This document shows, piece by piece, positions 17,040-25,197 of a stretch of 45,604 bases of DNA. Each line of letters opens with the position of its first letter. Position 1 is the stretch's first letter. The DNA is taken from positions 1 through 45,604 of the forward strand of contig SVRM01000018.1 of assembly GCA_015064785.1 (NCBI GenBank), read 5' to 3'. The DNA comes from Oscillospiraceae bacterium. GTDB taxonomy: Bacteria > Bacillota > Clostridia > Oscillospirales > CAG-272. The position numbers and the translations under genes were made by a program. The notes under the pieces are model-generated. The model was not told the origin of the DNA, made no database searches, and worked only from the letters and a program-made list of their open reading frames with translations.

Positions 17040-17996
17040 ATGACAAACATAAAAAAAGCAATTTTCAAAGCATCAACCGCGCTTCTCGCTTCCGCACTCC
17101 TGCTCTCCACAACTGCAATGGCTGCGAACTACTGGACCGATGATGTAGTCGTAGAAGCAGGCAAGGGCACCCCGACCATTGACGGTGTTTACGATGCCGC
17201 TGAATGGGGTCATGCACAGGAAATCGCCATAACCCTCGATGATCCGACCGTCAATCAGTACGGTGAATATCAGGGCGGATGGGTTGATGACCGTAATCCC
17301 GCCGATTTCTCTACATGGATGCGTTTCATGTGGGATGAAGAAGCCCTGTATATCGTCGAACAGAGATTTGATGATTATATTGAACTCGGCGGTACCGGTG
17401 CAACGCCGTGGGGCGGCAGCGACGGCAACCTGATTTTCCTCCAGACCATTGATGGCGGCACAGCCGGCAACGAAAACGCATGGTCTCATCACCTTTTATA
17501 CATTGTCGGTGACGGCACAGGCTCCGGCAACTACGGCGGTGATGCATGGGTTCGTATTAACGACGGTTCTATCAATTCTCAGGAAACTGTTCAGTATGAT
17601 GAAATTCAGATCGTCTCGGCTCCTGCTGCGGATGGTTTCTGTGTTGAAGTAAAGGTACCGTGGTCAGTATTTGCCGAAGAGATCCCGTCTTTTGTTCCCG
17701 GTGACGATGTAAAAATCGGTATGTCTATGGTTCCGATCGATTTTGATGAAGACGGTGAATTTGCACAGCTTTCCTGGGTTAAGCAGGCAGATCAGCTTGG
17801 TGTCCCCGGCGGATACGATTACGGCGGATGGGCAACCTTGAAGCTTGCAGCTGCTCCTGTTGTCGAAGAACCGGAAACCTCTACCGACGCTCCGGTTGAT
17901 GCACCCTCTGCACCCGCAACCGCAGACGCTGGTATCGTTGCAGCAGCCGCTGTTATGGCAGTTGCCGCAGGTATCGTTCTGTCCAAGAAGCATTGA
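17040..17996 (+). CDS. secreted CBM9-like protein with membrane anchor
   Basis: A 318-residue protein. A signal peptide (residues 1-29, cut near AMAAN) is followed by a beta-rich domain resembling carbohydrate-binding module family 9 (PTIDGVYDAAEWGHA near 42-56; DEEALYIVEQRFDD; GFCVEVKVPW; an acidic DFDEDGEF loop). A Pro/Thr/Ala linker (about 280-300), a hydrophobic helix (about 300-314) and the tail KKH come last. It probably binds a polysaccharide at the cell surface, as no catalytic domain is seen. The ATG at 17040 directly abuts its ribosome site GAAAGG. The ideal start position nine bases on is an ATA codon. Regulation is suggested by the palindromic promoter. Confidence 0.75.
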   Translation: MTNIKKAIFKASTALLASALLLSTTAMAANYWTDDVVVEAGKGTPTIDGVYDAAEWGHAQEIAITLDDPTVNQYGEYQGGWVDDRNPADFSTWMRFMWDEEALYIVEQRFDDYIELGGTGATPWGGSDGNLIFLQTIDGGTAGNENAWSHHLLYIVGDGTGSGNYGGDAWVRINDGSINSQETVQYDEIQIVSAPAADGFCVEVKVPWSVFAEEIPSFVPGDDVKIGMSMVPIDFDEDGEFAQLSWVKQADQLGVPGGYDYGGWATLKLAAAPVVEEPETSTDAPVDAPSAPATADAGIVAAAAVMAVAAGIVLSKKH

Positions 17997-18033
17997 TTTT
18001 GCAGCTCAACTTATCCTATCAGAATAGATAAAA

Positions 18034-18095
18034 ATCATCAAGGACGCATCCCGGCGGTCATCTGCGGAATGTGTCCTTGATGATTTGTTTTTTTC
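18034..18095 (+). terminator. terminator after the CBM9-like gene
   Basis: ATCATCAAGGACGCAT pairs with ATGTGTCCTTGATGAT (one G-T type mismatch), followed by TTGTTTTTTTC. The inner GGACGCATCC/GGAATGTGTCC part resembles the stems at 16480 and 19282. Confidence 0.8.
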
Positions 18096-18139
18096 AGGAA
18101 ATCAAAAATGTCAGGGGCAGTTTCTTTGCTGCAAACCTC

Positions 18140-18168
18140 TTGACAAATCGGTTGATATTCGGTATAAT
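18140..18168 (+). promoter_or_regulatory. consensus promoter of the broken isomerase gene
   Basis: TTGACA (18140-18145), 17 bases, then TATAAT (18163-18168). It is about 150 bases before the start codon, so the transcript has a long leader. Confidence 0.75.
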
Positions 18169-18213
18169 AAATCCAGAGAAATCGGTGACAATTGCCCCAT
18201 ATACAGCGAAAAG

Positions 18214-18255
18214 AAATAACCGTTATATTGAAATTTTTTGACGGTTATTTTTTTA
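18214..18255 (+). terminator. hairpin with T-run in the isomerase leader (possible attenuator)
   Basis: AATAACCGT pairs with ACGGTTATT around a loop, and a run of T follows. It lies between the promoter at 18140 and the coding region at 18323, so it would end transcription early unless opposed. A second small stem CATCA/TGATG lies just after it. Confidence 0.6.
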
Positions 18256-18322
18256 TTCATCAGCATGATGATTGTCAGATTTTCATTTACAAGCAAGAGA
18301 AATGCAGCAAGGAGCACGACAC

Positions 18323-19255
18323 ATGAAACTGGCTACGACAACAGACGATTTCTGCGAATATGTGATCGGGAAGCGGGAACTCAGTGATACGCTGGAGTAT
18401 TTCAGAGAAACCCCGTTCCGGCACTTCGACCTGAGCTTCTGCGCCGTCATGTATCCCGGCTCGCCGTGGTATGAAGCGGGTGACGCCTGGAAGCGTGAGG
18501 CGGAGGACTGTGCGAAAAAAGCCGATGCATACGGCTTTGACTTTGTACAGGCACATGCGCCGTTCTGGCCGTACACGGATTAATTTAACCCGGAAACACG
18601 ACCTGCGTACATGCAGGCAATCCACAACGCCATCAAAGCCTGTGCCATGCTCGGGATTCCCCATATCACACTGCACGGCGTTTATCTGGACGGGGACACA
18701 CAGGATGCATTCATCAAGGAAAATCTTCGCTTCTGCCGTGCGCTTGGAGAAACAGCAGAACAGTTTGGCGTGGATATTCTGATTGAGAATTTTGAGGACG
18801 GCGACTTTGGATATTATTTCCGCCACGGCTCGGAAATGCGGCAGTTTATTGAGGAGGCAGGGGTCCCGTGTCTTCATGCCTGCTGGGATACCGGTCACGC
18901 CAACATCCGCGGCAGAGATCAGTACCGTGACATCCTCGATCTCGGTTCGCATCTGCGCGCCCTGCACATCCAGGACAACTGGGGTACAACGGATTCTCAT
19001 GTGATGCCGATGGTCGGCACCACCAATTTCGATCAGATCTTAAAAGGACTTACCGAGATCGGATACCGGGGCAGCTTCAGCTTTGAAGCACCGGACACCC
19101 TGCGCTTCGCCCATGACAGCCATCACAAACGCCGCGGCATCCTGCCGGATGACCGTCTGGCAGATCCGCCGATTTTCCTACAGCAGAAGCTGGAATGGGT
19201 CAAGTATGAAATCGGAAAATGGATGCTTGGGACTTACGGTGTATACGAAGAATAA
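18323..19255 (+). pseudogene. sugar phosphate isomerase/epimerase, interrupted by in-frame TAA
   Basis: The reading frame is a TIM-barrel sugar isomerase/epimerase of the AP-endonuclease 2 superfamily, like the intact gene at 35100. Codon 87 (18581-18583) is TAA, with homologous protein continuing in the same frame on both sides (FWPYTD before it, FNPETRPAYMQAIHNAI after it). Downstream motifs are intact: ILIENFEDGDFG, CWDTGHANIRG, LHIQDNWGTTDSHVMP. One base change explains the stop. The ATG at 18323 follows AAGGAG. An ATG at 18611 could give a fragment but has no good ribosome site. It may be a young pseudogene, a sequencing error, or a true interruption with residual expression. Confidence 0.75.
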
Positions 19256-19281
19256 GCGTGCATACCGTGTACGAAAAGAAA

Positions 19282-19330
19282 AAAGACACATTCTGCGAAG
19301 ATACGAAATCTCCGGGGAATGTGTCTTTCA
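19282..19330. terminator. terminator between the broken isomerase and the TmrB-like gene
   Basis: AAAGACACATTC (19282-19293) pairs perfectly with GAATGTGTCTTT (19317-19328). It has almost the same stem as the terminator at 16480, with a different loop. Confidence 0.75.
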
Positions 19331-19370
19331 ATATTTGTTTGCAAGCATAGCCGATATGAGATTCCGATGT

Positions 19371-19958
19371 TTACCGTCGAATCGCTTTCATAAAACTTTT
19401 CAGTTGATGGTATTGCTGCTTCAGCTTTCCATCCCGTGGCATCAGCGCAATTCCTGCCGTTTTCGCTATAACTTCAGCAGTCTCGGATATCGTCATACTG
19501 TCGTTTACAATCCGATTTTCAAAAATCGGATCGTCAAATGCAGCATAACAGCGTTCCATCTGCTGCCATGCCCATGAATGTCCCGATTCAAAGCGGGAAG
19601 CCAGCCGTTTCTTCACGGTTTCCCTTGAAGGGTACAGCAAAAAGTGCAGAAGCTCCGTACCCCTGTCCCGTACAGAAGTGATAATTTCCCGGTAATACTG
19701 CGCATTCACAAGCGTCATCGGTACGAGAACCGTTCCGTGATAATTTGCGGCAAGATGAAGCAGCATATCACGGTTGATGCTTCGCCAAATGGGTTCATCC
19801 TGAAAATTGTCAGCCTGCAGAGACTTCGGTTCGTTTTCGCGCATCCAAAAACCGACATTTTCCGGATCATAGAGAAACGAGTCCGGGAGACGACGGTGCA
19901 GTTCTGCCGCTGTTTGTGTTTTTCCCGATCCGAAAGCACCGTTGATCCAGATAACCAT
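19371..19958 (-). CDS. TmrB-like P-loop ATPase
   Basis: A 195-residue P-loop protein. It begins MVIWINGAFGSGKTQTA (Walker A at residues 7-14), followed by ELHRRLPDSFLYDPENVGF and PMTLVNAQYY. This closely resembles B. subtilis TmrB, the ATP-binding tunicamycin-resistance protein, as I remember it. Its natural role here is not known, and many relatives are annotated only as AAA ATPases. The ATG at 19958 sits 7 bases after the strong site GGAGGAGGAGGGG. A TTG upstream in frame overlaps that site and is unlikely. It is a single-gene unit with its own promoter. Confidence 0.75.
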   Translation of the reverse strand: MVIWINGAFGSGKTQTAAELHRRLPDSFLYDPENVGFWMRENEPKSLQADNFQDEPIWRSINRDMLLHLAANYHGTVLVPMTLVNAQYYREIITSVRDRGTELLHFLLYPSRETVKKRLASRFESGHSWAWQQMERCYAAFDDPIFENRIVNDSMTISETAEVIAKTAGIALMPRDGKLKQQYHQLKSFMKAIRR

Positions 19959-20024
19959 CGAAATCCCCTCCTCCTCCAAAAACCAAGTACCGAAACAGAA
20001 TCACAGCACGTATAGAGCATTTCT

Positions 20025-20053
20025 ATTATATCAGATCTCAAACCGAAATACAA
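20025..20053 (-). promoter_or_regulatory. promoter of the TmrB-like gene
   Basis: On the minus strand, TTGTAT (20048-20053), 17 bases, then TATAAT (20025-20030). Confidence 0.65.
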
Positions 20054-20154
20054 TGTTTTCCGCATTTATTCCCGACAAAAATGTAAACATTCTGTTAATT
20101 TCTTTTCGTTCCAACATAAATTTCTTTGAAACTCTTTTCAAATCCGACCTTTTG

Positions 20155-20163
20155 TGCTATAAT
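20155..20163 (+). promoter_or_regulatory. extended -10 promoter of typA
   Basis: TGC followed by TATAAT (20158-20163), with a weak TTTTCA 17 bases upstream, about 88 bases before the start codon. Confidence 0.5.
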
Positions 20164-20250
20164 AATAAAGTATCATTTCAAAAATCCGTATTCATTTTCA
20201 ATCACTGCACGCAAGAGAATTCCGTGCCATAAAGTAAGGAGACGACAAAT

Positions 20251-22086
20251 TTGGTCAGAGAAGATTTAAGAAACGTAGCCATCATCGCACACGTTGACCA
20301 CGGCAAGACAACGCTGGTCGACGGTCTGCTCAAGCAGGGCGGCATCTACCGTGAAAACCAGGAAACCACGACCCGCGTCATGGACTCCAATGATCTGGAA
20401 CGCGAGCGCGGCATTACTATTCTCGCAAAAAACACCGCAGTTCACTACAAAAACACGAAAATCAACATCATCGACACCCCCGGTCACGCAGACTTCGGCG
20501 GCGAGGTCGAGCGTATTCTGAAAATGGTCAACGGTGTTGTTCTGCTCGTCGATGCTGCAGAAGGTCCGATGCCGCAGACCCGCTTTGTCCTGCAGAAGGC
20601 GCTGGAAATGAACCACCGCGTCATCATCGTCATCAACAAAATCGACAAGCCCGACGCCCGTCTGGACGAGGTCGGCGACGAAGTGCTGGAGCTGCTGCTT
20701 GAGCTCGACGCAACGGACGAGCAGCTCGATTCTCCGATGATCTGGTGCTCCGGACGCGCAGGTACGGCTTCGTACTCCCCGTATGAGGCATCCGAGAACT
20801 TAACACCTCTGTTTGAAACGATTCTTGACTACATCCCCGCACCTGAGGGCGACGAAGAAGGTCCGATGCAGATGCTCGTTTCGTCCATTGACTACAACGA
20901 CTATGTCGGCCGTATCGCCATCGGACGCATTGAGCGCGGTGTGCTTCACGTCAACGAAGAAATCGCCGTCTGCAACTACCACAACCCCGACGCCAAGGCA
21001 AAGCGCGCACGTGTACAGGCACTGTACCAGATCGATGGTCTGCGCCGTGTTGCCGTTGAGGAAGCAACCGTCGGCGATATCGTCTGCTTCTCCGGATGCG
21101 AGGATATCACCATCGGCGATACCATCTGCAAGAACGATACGCCCGAGCCGCTGGAATTTGTCAAAGTCTCCGAACCGACGCTGGAAATGACCATTTCCGT
21201 CAACGACTCGCCGTTTGCCGGCAAGGAAGGCAAATATGTCACCTCCCGCCACCTGCGCGAGCGTCTGTACAAGGAGCTGCTCCGTGATGTTTCCCTGCGC
21301 GTGTCCGACGGTGCATCCGCAAACGAATTCCGTGTCTGCGGCAGAGGTGAGATGCATCTGTCCATTCTCGTTGAAAACATGCGCCGCGAAGGCTACGAAA
21401 TGGCACTGTCCACACCGCACGTCATTCTCAAGGAAGAAGACGGCGTGGTCATGGAGCCGGTGGAAAAGGTTTATATCGACGTTCCGGACGAATTCTCCGG
21501 CACGGTCATCGAAAAGATGGGACAGCGCAAGGGCAATCTGCTCGATATGCAGAAAAAGGGCGAGCGTATGCACATCGAATATGAGATTCCGACCCGCTGT
21601 CTGTTCGGCTACCGCTCCGAATTCCTGACCGACACGCGCGGCGAGGGCATCATGAACTCGGTGTTCGATTCCTACCAGCCGCACTGCGGTGAAATCGTCC
21701 GCCGCTTCACCGGCTCGCTGATCGCATCCGAAACGGGTGAATCCACGTCCTACGGTGTCTTCAATGCACAGGACCGCGGTGTTATGTTCATCTCCAACCA
21801 GGTCGATGTTTATGAAGGCATGATCGTCGGCGAATGCCCCAAGGTTGAGGACATTGCCGTCAACGTCTGCAAGAAGAAGCATCTGACCGCCATCCGTTCC
21901 ACCGGTGCCGACGAAGCCCTGACGCTGACGCCGCCCAAGATCATGTCCATTGAAGAAGCGATGGAATTCATCGCCGACGATGAGCTGATCGAGGTCACAC
22001 CGAAGAACATCCGCGTCCGCAAGAGAATCCTTGACAACTCCCTGCGTCTGAAGGCACAGGCTGCCATCAAGGCACAGAAAAAATAA
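20251..22086 (+). CDS. ribosome-associated GTPase TypA/BipA
   Basis: A 611-residue translational GTPase with the length and domain order of TypA/BipA: P-loop AHVDHGKTT (residues 12-20), RGITI, DTPGHADFGGEVER, NKID, then the beta-barrel, two alpha-beta domains and the BipA-specific C-terminus (ELIEVTPKNIRVRKRIL near 583-599). It binds ribosomes and helps assembly and stress adaptation. The start is TTG at 20251, preceded by TAAGGAG; the sequence then reads VREDLRNVAIIAHVD, standard for the family. The PrsA-like lipoprotein gene follows after 15 bases. Confidence 0.95.
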   Translation: MVREDLRNVAIIAHVDHGKTTLVDGLLKQGGIYRENQETTTRVMDSNDLERERGITILAKNTAVHYKNTKINIIDTPGHADFGGEVERILKMVNGVVLLVDAAEGPMPQTRFVLQKALEMNHRVIIVINKIDKPDARLDEVGDEVLELLLELDATDEQLDSPMIWCSGRAGTASYSPYEASENLTPLFETILDYIPAPEGDEEGPMQMLVSSIDYNDYVGRIAIGRIERGVLHVNEEIAVCNYHNPDAKAKRARVQALYQIDGLRRVAVEEATVGDIVCFSGCEDITIGDTICKNDTPEPLEFVKVSEPTLEMTISVNDSPFAGKEGKYVTSRHLRERLYKELLRDVSLRVSDGASANEFRVCGRGEMHLSILVENMRREGYEMALSTPHVILKEEDGVVMEPVEKVYIDVPDEFSGTVIEKMGQRKGNLLDMQKKGERMHIEYEIPTRCLFGYRSEFLTDTRGEGIMNSVFDSYQPHCGEIVRRFTGSLIASETGESTSYGVFNAQDRGVMFISNQVDVYEGMIVGECPKVEDIAVNVCKKKHLTAIRSTGADEALTLTPPKIMSIEEAMEFIADDELIEVTPKNIRVRKRILDNSLRLKAQAAIKAQKK

Positions 22087-22101
22087 GACAGGAAGCCAAC
22101 G

Positions 22102-23238
22102 ATGAACGTATTTTTGAAACGCTTTACCGCAGTCCTGCTTGCAGTACTGATGACCGCTGTGGTTCTGACCTCCTGCTCCGCCGACACCTCCGCGCCCGTC
22201 ATGAAATACGAGCTGACCGAGGTAACGGAAAACATGTACACCTACTGGACCTCGGTTTATAAATCCTACTATCTGCAATTACTCGGCGGCGAGGATACGG
22301 AGGCATATCTGTCCTCTGTCATCACCGTGCAGAACGATCGCGGCGAGCTGGAAGAAACAACCGTTGCCGATTATCTCGGTGCCCGCATCCGCGAGATCAT
22401 CGAATCCAACTGCATCAGCCTGTATCTGTTCGACTATTACAAGCTCACCCTGCCCTCCTCCGTGGTTTCCGCCGTTGACGAAACGGTTAATGCGGAAATC
22501 GAAAATGCGGGCGGCAGAAAAGCGCTCAACGAGGCACTGGCTCCCATCGGACTCAACGCGGACAGTCTGCGTGAGATGTACATGGCCGATGAGAAAATCA
22601 GCCATGTCTACGATTATCTGTACGGCGACACCACCATGGGAACCTCCGGTGCGGAACCGATTTCCACCGAACGCTACAACGCCTTTTATGAGGAAAATTA
22701 CGTCTGCGTCCGTCACATCTACATCCGCACGGCAGACAAGAACATCGTCGATGAAGAGGGCAATGCCGTCATTGACGAATCCGGCAATGTCGTCACGGCA
22801 GAACTGACTGCGGAAGAAGCCGCAGAAAAGCTGGCGCTGTGCGACGATCTGATGGCGCGTCTGAACGCCGGCGAGGATTTTCTGACGCTGGAGGCAGAGT
22901 ACAGCGAGGATGCCGGACGGCACACGCTGACGGAGGGCTACATTCTCTCCCGCACGACAGCACTTCCGGACGAGTTCATCAACGCCGCATTTGACATGGA
23001 AATCGGTGAGCTTCGCCGCGTCGATGCCTCGTATGCCACGCATCTGATGCTCCGCTGCGAGCTTCCGTCATTGATCTGGAACAATCCGACCTATGAATCC
23101 ATGATGGGCAACTTCAAGGAATATGTCAAGTCCGAGGTTTACGCCGAAAAGGTCGCGCCGATGATCGCGGAGATCACCTATGACACCGATCTGATGGCAA
23201 AGCACACCGTCATGAATACGCCGATTACCATTTATTGA
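22102..23238 (+). CDS. PrsA-like peptidyl-prolyl isomerase lipoprotein
   Basis: A 378-residue lipoprotein with lipobox LTSC (cysteine at residue 25). The C-terminal half has a parvulin-type domain: VRHIYIRT near 202-209, LNAGEDFLTLEAEYSED near 253-269, GYILSRT, and LPDEFINAAFDMEIGE near 290-305. A stretch of about 30 residues (NIVDEEGNAVIDESGNVVTA) is inserted after the first strand. It would help exported proteins fold outside the membrane. It sits directly after typA, so the pair is probably one transcript. The dispersed-repeat terminator closes the unit. Confidence 0.8.
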   Translation: MNVFLKRFTAVLLAVLMTAVVLTSCSADTSAPVMKYELTEVTENMYTYWTSVYKSYYLQLLGGEDTEAYLSSVITVQNDRGELEETTVADYLGARIREIIESNCISLYLFDYYKLTLPSSVVSAVDETVNAEIENAGGRKALNEALAPIGLNADSLREMYMADEKISHVYDYLYGDTTMGTSGAEPISTERYNAFYEENYVCVRHIYIRTADKNIVDEEGNAVIDESGNVVTAELTAEEAAEKLALCDDLMARLNAGEDFLTLEAEYSEDAGRHTLTEGYILSRTTALPDEFINAAFDMEIGELRRVDASYATHLMLRCELPSLIWNNPTYESMMGNFKEYVKSEVYAEKVAPMIAEITYDTDLMAKHTVMNTPITIY

Positions 23239-23253
23239 TAACAGCTAATTTTT

Positions 23254-23346
23254 GGCTCCTCCTCGAGGGAGCCAAAAAAAGACGCAGAAGCGTCTTTTTT
23301 TTGACTGAGGGAGTTATCATTTGTAAAATGTTTTTCAATGCAGCAG
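23254..23346. repeat. second copy of the dispersed terminator repeat
   Basis: GGCTCC/GGGAGCC stem, then AAAAAAA-GACGC-AGAA-GCGTC-TTTTTTTT (23274-23302) and the tail GACTGAGGGAGTTATCATT (23303-23321), as at 158-206. It continues into GTTTTTCAATGCAGCAGCCCG. It sits between convergent genes and can terminate both. Confidence 0.8.
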
Positions 23347-23389
23347 CCCGTTTTGTTATTGATTCCATTTCATGCAGGAGGATCGGAAA

Positions 23390-24832
23390 TCAGCCAAGCA
23401 GAACCACCGGCAGATAGCCTGCGGTCGGTCTGCCCTGTGCAATGACTTCAAGCACGGGGCGGTTGACGGAATCGACATACTCACCGGCGGTGATCGTGAA
23501 GGTCGCGGATGCAGTACCGTCAGCGTGCATATTGATATGCGGCAGGTACAGATCTTGTCTGCCGCCGGAAACGGCGAAGCCATCGGGCAGGAGCCAGCGC
23601 AGACGCAGATGCTTGGGATCCGGGAACTGGTTGCGGAAGAAGATTGTGACATTGACCGATGCGCCGGGTGCAATGACGGGATCACCTTCATAGCGTACCT
23701 CACCCTTACCCCAGATAAAGTCGTATTCATAGGAGCAGCCGGGCTTGTCGCAGAGAATCTTTGCAAACGCGCCATTGGAGAAGTAGTTGATGTCGCCCTC
23801 GTCGGCGGAGCAGGGATCGTCGGAGATGCGGACATGACCGACATGATTTGCCTTCAGCGTGACCTCGATCATGTTGTAAACGCGGTTGGTCAGCTCGGTA
23901 CAGGTCGTCGGCGTGCCGTAGAGTGAGCCCTTGTTGACAGCAACGGTCGTGATACCGTCGCCGATGTAGGATGCCCAATCCTCGGGAATGCCGGCAGTCC
24001 CGTACATAATACCCCACAGTGCACCGAGCGTTGCGCCGGTACAGTCGGTATCGTCGCCGCAGTTGATGGCAAGAATCATGGAACGCTTGAAGTCCCCGCC
24101 GCCATACAGCATACCGAGCATGGAGAATGCGACATTCGCCGGTGCTTCAAACCAGCCGAGATCCGCGGAATCCTCCACGAGCTGATTGCGTGCATCCTTC
24201 CAGTCGATGCCGTTGTCATAGCAGTCAAGCAGCAGCTTGATGGAACGCGCCATACGGCAGTCTGCCGGAATCTTGGAAAGACCGATGTTGATGAGCGCAC
24301 GGATATCGGAGATGACAAACGCCGCGGATTCCATTGCCGCAACAAAGATCGCCGCATACGTACCCTCGCCGGCACCGTGGTCGACACAGGCGTCTTCTCT
24401 TGCGTAGCGGATGGCAGCGTCGGGGGCTGCGGGTGCCATGCAAGCCCAGACCTCAGTGCGGATCCATGCGCCGTTGGAATGCTTCCAGGTGTTCATGTAT
24501 TCGCCGGATAAGGGCGGCATCAGTCCGGAGCGCATGTTGTTCTTGCCGATGCCGTATTCGTTCCATTCCGGCGGGATGTAGTTCATCCAGCATTCGCCGA
24601 GAATCTTTGCGTCTACGGAATACGGACCGTATTTTTCCATCGCATGGAGCCAGACGAGCTGCAGATCAAGGTCATCGTTGGGCAGAACAACACCGGCAGG
24701 TGTGGAAAAGCCCTGAATGTCGTTGATCTGCTGTCTGCCTTCATAAGGGGTACCCATCGTACCACCAATGTTTTTGCCGACCCAGCAGGCGTGGATCTTG
24801 TCGCGCAGGATCTCGCGATTCAGATTGATCAT
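23390..24832 (-). CDS. ADP-ribosylglycohydrolase-family protein
   Basis: A 480-residue protein. The first 330 or so residues follow the DraG/ADP-ribosyl-glycohydrolase pattern: GKNIGGTMGTPYEG near the N-terminus, PNDDLDLQLVWL as the first metal-binding segment, and NCGDDTDCTGATLGALWG as the second. The last 120 residues look like a beta-sandwich and may bind a glycan or another domain. Relatives in gut bacteria often accompany nucleoside or glycan catabolism, so the substrate may not be ADP-ribosyl-protein. The ATG at 24832 follows AGAGGAG. It is a single-gene unit with its own promoter. Confidence 0.8.
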   Translation of the reverse strand: MINLNREILRDKIHACWVGKNIGGTMGTPYEGRQQINDIQGFSTPAGVVLPNDDLDLQLVWLHAMEKYGPYSVDAKILGECWMNYIPPEWNEYGIGKNNMRSGLMPPLSGEYMNTWKHSNGAWIRTEVWACMAPAAPDAAIRYAREDACVDHGAGEGTYAAIFVAAMESAAFVISDIRALINIGLSKIPADCRMARSIKLLLDCYDNGIDWKDARNQLVEDSADLGWFEAPANVAFSMLGMLYGGGDFKRSMILAINCGDDTDCTGATLGALWGIMYGTAGIPEDWASYIGDGITTVAVNKGSLYGTPTTCTELTNRVYNMIEVTLKANHVGHVRISDDPCSADEGDINYFSNGAFAKILCDKPGCSYEYDFIWGKGEVRYEGDPVIAPGASVNVTIFFRNQFPDPKHLRLRWLLPDGFAVSGGRQDLYLPHINMHADGTASATFTITAGEYVDSVNRPVLEVIAQGRPTAGYLPVVLLG

Positions 24833-24872
24833 AATTGTTACTCCTCTCACATATCAATAAACAGTCAATGTA

Positions 24873-24927
24873 GGACAGGAAGTGTCCGTGTTGTGTTCAT
24901 TATAGCACGAATGCATGGGTTTTGCAA
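24873..24927 (-). promoter_or_regulatory. promoter and leader palindrome of the ADP-ribosylglycohydrolase gene
   Basis: On the minus strand, TTGCAA (24922-24927), 17 bases, then TATAAT (24899-24904). Downstream in the leader is the inverted repeat GGACA-GGAAG-TGTCC (24873-24887), a possible operator. Confidence 0.65.
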
Positions 24928-25120
24928 GAAGATTGATGAAATTTCCACGCATAATCGCTTGATTTGCAGCAAACCGGAATCACATCCGGTCATGCATGAT
25001 ACAAGTGACAATTCTTTCACAATTCAGCGATTTTTATCTGTTTTCCGTCGTAAAATGAAAGGTTACACCGCCGAAGTTGCAAATTTCGCAAAAATTCATC
25101 AGAAAATTATGTGAAAACTC
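24928..25120. other. gene-free stretch before gdhA
   Basis: No gene or riboswitch is recognised. The only structure seen is a small hairpin ACCGGA/TCCGGT near 24973-24990. Confidence 0.4.
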
Positions 25121-25149
25121 TTGACATGCGGCGGAATGTGATATATAAT
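25121..25149 (+). promoter_or_regulatory. consensus promoter of gdhA
   Basis: TTGACA (25121-25126), 17 bases, then TATAAT (25144-25149), about 49 bases before the ATG. This indicates strong expression. Confidence 0.8.
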
Positions 25150-25197
25150 ATCTGTATTCAAAAAAATTCCATTCTTTATTTCAAAGGAGATTCATCC

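Noticed and set aside
18581-18583. Recoding of the in-frame stop as selenocysteine or pyrrolysine
   Set aside because: The codon is TAA, which neither system uses, and no supporting structure was seen.
20800-22278. A long open frame on the minus strand opposite typA
   Set aside because: It is an antisense shadow of a strongly biased coding region. It has no promoter or ribosome site and no family resemblance.
24928-25197. A riboswitch or T-box before gdhA
   Set aside because: Only the promoter, the ribosome site and one small hairpin are seen, with no conserved blocks.
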